In this document: positions 8,702 through 16,260 of the stretch, piece by piece
Layout: each line of letters begins with the position of its first letter
Position numbering within the stretch: position 1 is the stretch's first letter
Source of the DNA: Mycolicibacterium aurum
Lineage (GTDB): Bacteria > Actinomycetota > Actinomycetes > Mycobacteriales > Mycobacteriaceae
NCBI GenBank assembly: GCA_900078775.1
Contig: LT549889.1
Coordinates: 2,728,001 to 2,792,000 of the forward strand
Direction: 5' to 3'
Length of the DNA: 64,000 nt
Notes under the pieces: model-generated
Told to the model about the DNA's origin: nothing
The model's input: the letters and a program-made list of their open reading frames with translations, nothing else
Database searches by the model: none
Program-made: the position numbers and the translations under genes

Positions 8702-10063
8702 ATGACGACTTCGAGTGGACGCTCCGCCGCGATAATCGGCGCCGGGCAGACCGGCGTGACGGCGGCACTGGGACTGTTGGACAACGGGTTCGACGTCACC
8801 ATCTACAGCGACCGGGACCAGCACGCGCTGCGCAACGACGTCCCGGCCACCGGCACCGCGCTGATCTTCGGGGCCGCGCAGCGCGCCGAGGAGAGCCTGG
8901 GGCTGAACACCTATCTGGCCACCGCCCCGCTGTCCAGCGGGCAGAGCGTGCGCGTGGTCGACGACGGCGCCGAGGCGATCGCCTTCGACGCCTGGTTCGA
9001 CGGGTTCCGCGGCATCGCGGTCGACACCCGGCTCAAAGCCGACGACCGGCTGACCCTGTTCCGACGCCGGGGTGGACATTTCGTGGTCCAGACGGTCGAC
9101 CCGGTGCGCCTCGACGCGATCGCCGCGAAGGCGGATCTCACGCTGGTGGCGACCGGCCGCGGCGGGTTGTCCTCGCTGTTCCCGGTCGACGCCGCCCGCA
9201 CCGTGTACGACAAACCGCAGCGCAGCCTGCTGGCCTTCTCGGTGACCGGATTGGGGCACGGCCCCGACGTGTTCGCCCACCGCGGCACCGCCGGCGGCCA
9301 ACACGAGGCGTACAGCGCGGTGAGCGGTCAGGGCGAGACGTTCTGGGGGCCGTACCTGCACAAGGATGCCGGTCCGAGTTGGGCGTTCCTGGGCTGGGCG
9401 GTGCCCGGCAGCGACTGGGAGCGCCGCTTCGCCGGCGTCACCGATGCACGCTCGGCGCTGGAGGTGACCACCGGTCTGCACCGCGACTACATCGACTGGG
9501 ATCTGCCGGAGGTCAGCCAGTTCCGGGTGATCGAGGAGGACCCGCATTCCTGGCTCACCGGCGCGGTCACCCAGGTGGTCCGGCACGGCGTCGGGCACAC
9601 CGCCGGCGGGCATCCGGTTGCGGCGCTGGGTGACACCGCGATCAGCTATGACCCGATCGCCGGCCAGGGCGCCCAGGGCTGGCTGGTGCAGGCGGCCGCG
9701 CTGGTGCACAAGGCCGCCGCGCACGAGGGGCCGTTCGACACCGCCTGGCTGAGGGCGGCATTCGAGGAGTTCTACGCCCACCGCGGTCGGGGTGCACAGT
9801 TGGTGACCCAGCTGTTCCTGTCCGATCCGGAATTCGCCGAGATCGGCGGGCTGTTCTTCGCCGCCGCCGGCGCCAGTCCGCGATTCGCCGGCAGGTTGTT
9901 CGGGCTGCTCGACGATCCGCGCCGGTTCGAATCGGTGCGCTCCGTCGCGGCGGCCAAGGACCTGATCACCGAATTCGCCGGCGAGCCCGCCGACGAGGTG
10001 CTGGCCCGGTTCGAGCCGGCCGACGGCTTTCAGCGGTCCCGGCTGCTGTCACCCGCCGCCTAG
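8702..10063 (+). CDS. Styrene/indole monooxygenase (StyA-type) flavoprotein, 453 aa
   Basis: An N-terminal FAD Rossmann motif (IIGAGQTG) followed by the StyA-like segment DNGFDVTIYSDR, and a later LGDTAISYDPIAGQGAQG region typical of group E flavoprotein monooxygenases. These enzymes epoxidise styrene or oxidise indole with FADH2 supplied by a separate reductase (StyB). No flavin reductase gene is next to it, so a reductase elsewhere would be needed. The ATG at 8702 gives the usual start. Its 3' end overlaps the convergent SHOCT-protein gene by 15 bp. Confidence 0.8.
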   Translation: MTTSSGRSAAIIGAGQTGVTAALGLLDNGFDVTIYSDRDQHALRNDVPATGTALIFGAAQRAEESLGLNTYLATAPLSSGQSVRVVDDGAEAIAFDAWFDGFRGIAVDTRLKADDRLTLFRRRGGHFVVQTVDPVRLDAIAAKADLTLVATGRGGLSSLFPVDAARTVYDKPQRSLLAFSVTGLGHGPDVFAHRGTAGGQHEAYSAVSGQGETFWGPYLHKDAGPSWAFLGWAVPGSDWERRFAGVTDARSALEVTTGLHRDYIDWDLPEVSQFRVIEEDPHSWLTGAVTQVVRHGVGHTAGGHPVAALGDTAISYDPIAGQGAQGWLVQAAALVHKAAAHEGPFDTAWLRAAFEEFYAHRGRGAQLVTQLFLSDPEFAEIGGLFFAAAGASPRFAGRLFGLLDDPRRFESVRSVAAAKDLITEFAGEPADEVLARFEPADGFQRSRLLSPAA

Positions 10064-10783
10064 CAACCGGCGCTTCTCGGCTTCGAACTCGGCGTCGGTC
10101 AGCGCACCGCAATCCCGCAGCGCGACAAGGTTGTTCAGCTGCTGCAGCCGGATGCCGTCCTCGGTGGGGACGTACGGTGGCCGGGGATCGGACGGAATGT
10201 CGCCGATGTCGAAGGTCGGCGGTATCGCGCCCACTGGCCGCGGCGCGGCGCGCACCCGGGCTCCCCACACCAGGGCGAGAACCAACACCAGGGCCGATGC
10301 CACGAACAGTCCGGCGCACCACCACGGTGCCGCGCCGTACGGGCTGCCGTGCCCGAACGCCAGCCGGGGGCTGATGAAGGCGCTGACCTTCCCGTCGGCG
10401 CGGACCTGGTAGTCCCCCTCCTCGGCGACCTGCGCGACCCACACCCGGATTCGGGCGTCGTTGTTGACCGTCGTTGTGGCGCCGATGCTTTCGGTGACCG
10501 TCGGTTCCGCGACCCCGGCCGGCGGCTCGATGCCCATCCGCAGATCCGGTATCGGCAGGCCGCCGTTGCCGCTGCCGGTGATCTGGGTGTGGAAGCTGAT
10601 GTTGACCTCACCCGCGGGCAGGTGCAGCGTCGACCCGCCCGGGACCGGTACCTCTCCGTAGGCGTCGAATTCGTCGAGGACGAAGGCGTTGAGGATCAGC
10701 GAGGCGACGAACCCGATCCCGGCCAGCACCGTGCACAGCACGGCCAGGATGGAGAGGATGCGGGGCGCCGTGGCTCGGCTCAT
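10049..10783 (-). CDS. Membrane protein with C-terminal SHOCT domain, 244 aa
   Basis: There is a hydrophobic segment at residues of about 8-32, an extracytoplasmic region of about 100 residues, a second membrane segment (ASALVLVLALVWGA), and a C-terminal SHOCT motif (LNNLVALRDCGALTDAEFEAEKRRLL). SHOCT is a short oligomerisation-type domain found at protein ends. The ATG at 10781-10783 (MSRATAP) is preferred to one six codons upstream. Function unknown. Confidence 0.75.
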   Translation of the reverse strand: MSRATAPRILSILAVLCTVLAGIGFVASLILNAFVLDEFDAYGEVPVPGGSTLHLPAGEVNISFHTQITGSGNGGLPIPDLRMGIEPPAGVAEPTVTESIGATTTVNNDARIRVWVAQVAEEGDYQVRADGKVSAFISPRLAFGHGSPYGAAPWWCAGLFVASALVLVLALVWGARVRAAPRPVGAIPPTFDIGDIPSDPRPPYVPTEDGIRLQQLNNLVALRDCGALTDAEFEAEKRRLLGGG

Positions 10784-10924
10784 GGCCGAATTTTGGCACA
10801 CACCGGCGCTCCGCCCGGGCCGAAGACGGCCGGTTTGGTCTGCACCAGCGCATCCACCTTCTGACTCAGCGGTCCCTCGGGCCCGGTATGCCGCGGTGTG
10901 GCGCCGGCGGGCCTGCGGATCGGG

Positions 10925-11620
10925 TCACGTCAGTAGCGTCCGGAAGGCGATCCGGTCACCCCGGTACAGACCCCGCACCAGCTCGATCGGCACTCCGTCG
11001 ACGTCCACCGACCGGCGGTTGAGCAGCAGCATGGGCATGGCCGTGGTCGTCTCCAACAATTCGGCCTCCCGCGGGGACGGCAGCACGGTCTCGATGCGTT
11101 CGACCGCGGAGCCGAACCGCACGCCCATGGCGCGGATGGCCGCGTACAGCGAGGTCACCGGGTCGAAGGTGCCGACGAAGTGCCCGAACCGCCCGCCCGG
11201 CAGATGGGTGCTCTCCAGCGCGATGCGTTGCTGATCGGCCAACAGCACCCGTTCCAGGTGCACGATCGGGCTGCCGACCGGAAGATTCAGTGCCGCAGCG
11301 ATATCCGCGGTTGCCGGCAGTGTGTCCCAGCCGACCAACAGCCGACTCGGCCTGCGGCCGTGCTCGGCGGCGCCCTCGGTGTAGGACTGCAGGAACAGTT
11401 CCTGCACCAGCTTGGGCCGCGAGACCACGGTGCCCCGGCCGCGCCGCTCGATGCGGCCCTCGACGAGCAGTTCGTGCAGCGCCTGGCGCACCGTTTCGCG
11501 TGCCACACCGAACCGGGAAGCCAGCTCCCGCTCGGCCGGTACCGGGTCGCCTTCGCGCAGATCGGCCAGGATCTCGTCCAGACCGACCCGCACCAGATGC
11601 GACTTGGGTGGCCGCGTCAT
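10925..11620 (-). CDS. GntR family (HutC/UTRA) regulator, PhnF-like, 231 aa
   Basis: The N-terminal winged helix has the GntR signature (VPAERELASRFGVARETVRQAL) and a wing RRGRGTVV; residues of about 85-231 are a UTRA ligand-binding domain. It overlaps the downstream end of the HD-oxygenase gene by ATGA (11617-11620), so the two are translationally coupled. The palindrome TGGTCTATACCA upstream of that operon fits the HutC subfamily and, as I recall it, the PhnF site reported in M. smegmatis. It is therefore probably the local repressor of phosphonate-type genes. Confidence 0.82.
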   Translation of the reverse strand: MTRPPKSHLVRVGLDEILADLREGDPVPAERELASRFGVARETVRQALHELLVEGRIERRGRGTVVSRPKLVQELFLQSYTEGAAEHGRRPSRLLVGWDTLPATADIAAALNLPVGSPIVHLERVLLADQQRIALESTHLPGGRFGHFVGTFDPVTSLYAAIRAMGVRFGSAVERIETVLPSPREAELLETTTAMPMLLLNRRSVDVDGVPIELVRGLYRGDRIAFRTLLT

Positions 11621-12132
11621 CGCCCGGCGACCCGGGCCGCCACCTCGAGCACCTCGCCGACCGACAACCCGGTGCCGTGCGGGTCCTTCGCCGCGTCGTC
11701 GTACCGGCGTAGCCGCAATGCCGCGTCACGCCAGGGGTGTTCGACGAAGACCGGGTCGCGTCCTGCGCCACCCTGATGCCGCAGGGATACCACCGAAACC
11801 TCGGACAGTCCGGCGGCATAGTGCGGATCGGTGGCGGCCAGGTACCGCTTGCCGGCCACGTGTGCGCCGGCGAGCCAGCCCACCCGGGCACCGAACCGCG
11901 GGGTCAACCACTGCTGGGCCACCCGATCGTGCCGGTCGGAGGCCACCGCCCCGAACAACGGACTGTGCGCGATGTCGTGCAGGGCCGCGGCGAGCACCAG
12001 TTCGTCGTCGGCGCCGTCGTCTCGCGCGCGGGCGGCGGCCTGCAACGCGTGGTCGAGCTCGTCGACCGCCTCCTCGTCCCACACGCCGCGCAGGGAACCC
12101 AACAACTCGTCGACCTGATCGATGAGATCCAT
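11617..12132 (-). CDS. PhnZ-like HD-domain oxygenase (phosphonate C-P cleavage type), 171 aa
   Basis: An HD-domain protein with the HD pair in LHDIAHSPLFG, a following HDRVAQQWL, then HVAGKRYLAATDPHYAAGLS, which closely resembles the PhnZ/TmpB group. Those are mixed-valent di-iron oxygenases that cleave the C-P bond of alpha-hydroxyphosphonates to phosphate and an acid. It is the first gene of the minus operon, followed by the GntR regulator, and is divergent from an FAD oxidoreductase. No 2-oxoglutarate hydroxylase (PhnY/TmpA) is nearby, so the usual upstream step is missing locally. Confidence 0.8.
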   Translation of the reverse strand: MDLIDQVDELLGSLRGVWDEEAVDELDHALQAAARARDDGADDELVLAAALHDIAHSPLFGAVASDRHDRVAQQWLTPRFGARVGWLAGAHVAGKRYLAATDPHYAAGLSEVSVVSLRHQGGAGRDPVFVEHPWRDAALRLRRYDDAAKDPHGTGLSVGEVLEVAARVAGR

Positions 12133-12150
12133 GCCCGCAGCGTACCCGGA

Positions 12151-12166
12151 ATTGGTCTATACCAAT
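12151..12166. promoter_or_regulatory. HutC/PhnF-type GntR operator
   Basis: ATTGGTCTATACCAAT has 6-bp arms (ATTGGT/ACCAAT) and contains the HutC-subfamily core GTnTAnAC. On the other strand its core reads TGGTATAGACCA, which I recall as the reported mycobacterial PhnF site. It lies 18 bp before the HD-oxygenase start and 75 bp before the FAD-oxidoreductase start, so it could control both directions. Confidence 0.75.
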
Positions 12167-12241
12167 TCTTAACCTGTTGTTGGGCAGCACAACACACCGC
12201 GGTCGCCTGCCCGTCGGTCACGAACGGAAGCGTCATCGCCC

Positions 12242-13357
12242 ATGCGAATCACGATCATCGGCGGAGGAATTCTGGGCACCGCACATGCGGTGGAAGCCAT
12301 TCACCGCGGCCACGAGGTCATCCAGCTGGAACGCGAGACCGAGGCACGCGGCGCCACGGTGCGTAATTTCGGGCTGATCTGGGTGTCCGGCCGGTCGCAC
12401 GGCGAACTGCACGCGGCCCTGCGGTCGCGGCAACTGTGGTGCGAGTTGGCCGACCGTGTCCCCGACATCGGGCTGCGCGCCTGCGGATCCATCACCCTGC
12501 TCCGCTCGCCTGCCGAGGTCGCGGTCGCCGAGGAGGTGGCGGCCGGCGCGGACGCCGGTGAGCGCGGCTTCACCCTGCTGGAGCCCGACCAGGTGCGGGC
12601 GGTCAACCCGGCTCTGCGTGGTGATTTCCTTGCCGGCCTGCACTGCACGACCGATGCCGCGGTGGAGTCGCGGCAGGCGCTACCCGCGATCCGGGCCTAT
12701 CTGTCCGGGAGCGGCCGCTACACCTTCCTGCCCGGGACCGAGGCGCGCGCGGTCGAGGGCAGCGGCGTGCGCGACGATCACGGCCGCCGCCACGAGGGGG
12801 ATCTGGTGCTGGTGTGTACCGGCGCCGCGCACGGCGGTCTGGTCCGCGAACTCGCCGGCGACCTGCCGGTCCGGCGTGTCCGTCTGCAGATGATGCAGAC
12901 CGCGCCGTTGGACGAGCCCCTCACCACCGCGATCGCCGACGGGGACAGCATGCGCTACTACCCCGGGTTCGCCGGTGCCGCACTGGACGAGTTGCGCCGC
13001 AATGAAAGTCAGGCGCCGGTTGCGGCCGGGCACCATATGCAGCTGCTGTGTGTTCAGCGCCTGCACGGCGGGCTCACCATCGGCGACACCCACGAGTACG
13101 ACGAGCCGTTCGGCTTCGATGTCGACGAGGCGCCGTATGCCTACCTCGTCGATGTGGTGGAGGGTCTGCTCGGCCGGGCGCTGCCGCCGGTACAGCGCCG
13201 CTGGGCCGGCGTCTACAGCCAGTGCCTGGACCCCCAGCAGTTGGTCTGCCGCACCAATCCCGGCGACGGGCTCTGGGTCGTCACCGGACCGGGTGGCCGC
13301 GGCATGACTCTGGGCCCGGCGCTGGCCGAACAGACCGCCGACATCATCGGACTCTAG
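12242..13357 (+). CDS. FAD-dependent oxidoreductase of the phosphonate-associated TIGR03364 type, 371 aa
   Basis: A DAO-fold flavoprotein with the FAD motif IIGGGILG at residues 4-11, the conserved NFGLIWVSGRSHGE segment near residue 42, and a C-terminal TGPGGRGMTLGPALAE. This combination fits the oxidoreductases that co-occur with HD oxygenases and phosphonatase-like hydrolases. Both kinds of neighbour are present here. It probably oxidises an amino-phosphonate or related amine, but the substrate has to be inferred. It starts within the divergent gap holding the GntR operator and ends 14 bp before the next gene. Confidence 0.8.
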   Translation: MRITIIGGGILGTAHAVEAIHRGHEVIQLERETEARGATVRNFGLIWVSGRSHGELHAALRSRQLWCELADRVPDIGLRACGSITLLRSPAEVAVAEEVAAGADAGERGFTLLEPDQVRAVNPALRGDFLAGLHCTTDAAVESRQALPAIRAYLSGSGRYTFLPGTEARAVEGSGVRDDHGRRHEGDLVLVCTGAAHGGLVRELAGDLPVRRVRLQMMQTAPLDEPLTTAIADGDSMRYYPGFAGAALDELRRNESQAPVAAGHHMQLLCVQRLHGGLTIGDTHEYDEPFGFDVDEAPYAYLVDVVEGLLGRALPPVQRRWAGVYSQCLDPQQLVCRTNPGDGLWVVTGPGGRGMTLGPALAEQTADIIGL

Positions 13358-13371
13358 AGCAGGCACACCAT

Positions 13372-13614
13372 ATGTCCCCCAATACCATTCAGGTCGTAGC
13401 CCTGGACATAACCGGGACCACCGTCGCCGACGATGGGCTGGTCATCGCGACCTTCGACGCGGCGGCCACCGCGGCCGGGCTGCGGGCCGGCGCCGCGGTG
13501 GTGGGCGGCACCCTGACCGGCGCACATGACGAACACCGGCTGCGGGCCGCGGGAGCCGAGTACAGCGTCGACTCCGTCACCGACTTCGTCGGGCTGGTGC
13601 TGCAGCAGGTGTGA
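13372..13614 (+). pseudogene. Internally deleted phosphonatase-like HAD hydrolase, 80 codons
   Basis: The first 33 or so residues match the start of PhnX-like HAD hydrolases, with the nucleophile motif LDITGTTVADDG. The last 35 residues match the end of the same family (GTLTGAHDEHRLR, then VDSVTDFVGLV). The middle, about 140 residues in normal proteins of about 220, is missing, and the two ends are joined in frame. The cap domain and HAD motifs II and III would therefore be lost, so it should not be catalytically active. It follows the FAD oxidoreductase by 14 bp, the place where an intact gene is expected. A retained minimal protein cannot be excluded. Confidence 0.7.
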
Positions 13615-13635
13615 CCGAAGGCCTACGGTCGAGGC

Positions 13636-15111
13636 GTGCATGTCGACGAGTACCGCAGTCACGACGCGACCGAGCTGGCCAAACTGGTGGCCGACAAACA
13701 GGTCACCCCCGCCGAGCTGTTGGAGGCCGCGCGCGCCCGGGCCGCCGCAGTCAACCCGGCCATCAACGCCATCGTGCGGGACGTCCCGGTCCCGGACACC
13801 GATCCGGCGCCCGGCCCGTTCTCCGGGGTGCCGTTCCTGATCAAGGATCTGGCCCAGGATTACGCCGGGCTGCCCACCTCGGCCGGATCGAGGGCATTGG
13901 CCGCCATCCCGGTGGCCCAGCACGCCACCATCGTGGCGCGCTGGATCGACGCCGGGCTGGTCATCTTCGGCAAGACCAACACCCCGGAATTCGGCGCCAA
14001 GGGCATCACCGAGCCCGAGCTGTGGGGGCCGGCGCGCAACCCATGGGATCTGCGCCGCACCCCCGGCGGGTCCTCGGGCGGTTCGGCGGCCGCGGTCGCG
14101 GCCGGCATCGTGCCCTGCGCCGGCGCCAACGACGGCGGCGGTTCCATCCGCATCCCGGCCGCCTGCTGCGGGCTGGTCGGGCTCAAACCCGGCCGCGGGC
14201 TGACCCCGATGGGCCCGGCGACCGCGGAGTCCCTGCACGGTTCGGCGGCCCAGGGTGTGGTGTCGCGCAGCGTGCGCGACACCGCGGCCATGCTCGATGT
14301 GATCAGCGGTGGCGAGCCGTGGGGGCCGTTCGTGCCCGGGTTGCCGGAGTCCTCGTTCGCCTCGGCGGTGGGTGCGGACCCGGGCCGGCTGCGCATCGGG
14401 GTGCGGGTGCCCAGCGCCATCACCCCCGCCCCGCACCGCGAGGCCTATGCCGCGGTCGCGGCGACCGCGGCGACCCTGACCGATCTCGGCCACCACGTCG
14501 AGGAACTGCCCGAGGCCCCGTTCGACGACGCCGCGCTGGCCCGCGAGTTCCTGCTCTCCTGGTTCGTCTATACCGCATGGGAACTGGCTGAGGCCAAACG
14601 GATCTCAGGGGCCGGCGACGACGCGTTCGAACGGGACACCCTGATCCTGGCCGCGCTCGGCCGGGCCACGAGCAGCGTCGCCTACCTCGACGCCGTGCAG
14701 CGCCGTCACGAGCACACCCGCCGGTTGACCACCTACTTCGAGTCCTACGATCTGCTGCTCACCCCGACCCTGGCCACCCCGCCACCCGAGATCGGCGCCT
14801 TCGACCTGCCCGCGGTGCTGCAACGCGCATCCGATCTGCTGATCAAGACCCGCACCGCGCATCTGCTGCGGTTCACCAAGATCGTCGACGACACCGTCGA
14901 ACAGAATCTGGGCTGGGTGCCCTACACCCAGCTGGCCAACATCACCGGGCGCCCGGCCATCTCGCTGCCGCTGCACTGGACCGCGGACGGGCTGCCGCTG
15001 GGCGTACAGTTCGTCGCGCCGCTGAACGGGGAAACGCTGCTGATCCGGCTGGCCGCCCAGCTCGAAGCGGCGATGCCGTGGGCCGACCGGGTGGCGCCGA
15101 TCAGCGGTTGA
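13636..15111 (+). CDS. Amidase signature family hydrolase, 491 aa
   Basis: The amidase signature is complete: GGSSGGSAAAVAAG, with the Ser-cisSer-Lys triad assigned as Lys70, Ser146 and Ser170 (spacing 76 and 24, as in fatty acid amide hydrolase). The length is typical. It hydrolyses carboxamides to acid plus ammonia or amine. The start is the GTG at 13636 (reads MHVDEYRSHDA), 21 bp after the phosphonatase-like remnant, so it may belong to the same transcript. The substrate is not predictable. Confidence 0.88.
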   Translation: MHVDEYRSHDATELAKLVADKQVTPAELLEAARARAAAVNPAINAIVRDVPVPDTDPAPGPFSGVPFLIKDLAQDYAGLPTSAGSRALAAIPVAQHATIVARWIDAGLVIFGKTNTPEFGAKGITEPELWGPARNPWDLRRTPGGSSGGSAAAVAAGIVPCAGANDGGGSIRIPAACCGLVGLKPGRGLTPMGPATAESLHGSAAQGVVSRSVRDTAAMLDVISGGEPWGPFVPGLPESSFASAVGADPGRLRIGVRVPSAITPAPHREAYAAVAATAATLTDLGHHVEELPEAPFDDAALAREFLLSWFVYTAWELAEAKRISGAGDDAFERDTLILAALGRATSSVAYLDAVQRRHEHTRRLTTYFESYDLLLTPTLATPPPEIGAFDLPAVLQRASDLLIKTRTAHLLRFTKIVDDTVEQNLGWVPYTQLANITGRPAISLPLHWTADGLPLGVQFVAPLNGETLLIRLAAQLEAAMPWADRVAPISG

Positions 15112-15156
15112 CCGGGTATCTCACCCACCCGGCCCGGTGTTGTTATCGTCGGAAAT

Positions 15157-16260
15157 ATGCCCGAGTCAAGCGTGGTGGTGCGGCCGGTGCCGGTGGGCAG
15201 CGGCGACTACAGCGCGAGTTCCCGGCTTCAGGCCGCCGGCCTGAAGGAGGCCATCGCACTGTTCGAGGAGGCGGCCGCGGCGGTGCCGATCCCGAAGTCG
15301 CCGCTGCCGATCCTGGTGGCCGACTACGGCGCCGCCAACGGGCACAACTCGCTGCTGCCGGTCAACGCCGCGATCAGGGTGCTGCGCAGACGGGCCCGGC
15401 CCGAGCACGCCATCGCGGTGACCTACACCGACGTCCCGGAGAACGATTTCACCGCCCTGTTCCGCACCCTGCGCGAGGACCCGGACAGCTACCTGGACCA
15501 GGATCCCTGCACGTACTTCTCGGCTGTCGGCCGCTCCTACTACAGCCAGATCCTGCCGTCCAACACCGTCACCCTGGGCTGGTCGTCCTGGTCGGTGCTG
15601 TGGTTGAGCACGATGCCCGCCCCGGTCACCGACCACATCCTGGCCGCGCTGAGCGCCGACCGGGAGACCCGGGCCGCGCATGAGCGTGTCGCCGCCCGGG
15701 ACTGGCACGAGTTCGTGGCCTACCGGGGCCGCGAACTGTGCCCGGGCGGGCGCGCGGTGGTGATGACGATGGCGATCTCCGAGGACGGTGAGTTCGGCTA
15801 CCGGCAGTTGTTCACCGCGCTGATGGCCGAGCTGGGTGAGCTGGTCGCCCGCGGCGTCATCACCGCCGACGAGTTGCGCAGCATGAGCATCCCGATCACC
15901 GGCCGCCGGGCCGCGGACTTCCACACCCCGTTCGCGCCGTCGGGCCGGCTGGAGCAACTCACCATCGAGCACCTGGAGGTGTTCGACGCCGAGGACAGGT
16001 TCTGGAAGCAGTACCAGAAAGACGGGGATGCAAGGACTTTCGGCGCGCAGTGGGCGGCGTTCCTGCGGGCGGCGGTGTTCCAGACGCTGGCCGGGGCCCT
16101 CGGCGCGGACACCCCCACCGGCGAGACCGCAGCCCGGCGCGCCACATTCTGCGACGCCCTGGAGTCCGGGCTGGCGGCCCGGCTTGCGGCCGACCCGCAG
16201 CAGACCCAGATCCCGATGGCCCAGATCGTGCTGCACAAGAAGCCGCGCCCGCCGCGCTAA
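15157..16260 (+). CDS. SABATH-like carboxyl methyltransferase, 367 aa
   Basis: The motif VADYGAANGHNSLL near residue 52 and the segment VTYTDVPENDFTALFRTL match SAM-dependent carboxyl methyltransferases (Methyltransf_7 type), best known from plants as salicylate, benzoate and jasmonate methyltransferases. A bacterial member would methylate a small-molecule carboxylate or amine. Its end overlaps the convergent TPP-enzyme gene by 4 bp. The preceding gene is an amidase, which could supply a carboxylate; that link is only suggested by proximity. Confidence 0.78.
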   Translation: MPESSVVVRPVPVGSGDYSASSRLQAAGLKEAIALFEEAAAAVPIPKSPLPILVADYGAANGHNSLLPVNAAIRVLRRRARPEHAIAVTYTDVPENDFTALFRTLREDPDSYLDQDPCTYFSAVGRSYYSQILPSNTVTLGWSSWSVLWLSTMPAPVTDHILAALSADRETRAAHERVAARDWHEFVAYRGRELCPGGRAVVMTMAISEDGEFGYRQLFTALMAELGELVARGVITADELRSMSIPITGRRAADFHTPFAPSGRLEQLTIEHLEVFDAEDRFWKQYQKDGDARTFGAQWAAFLRAAVFQTLAGALGADTPTGETAARRATFCDALESGLAARLAADPQQTQIPMAQIVLHKKPRPPR

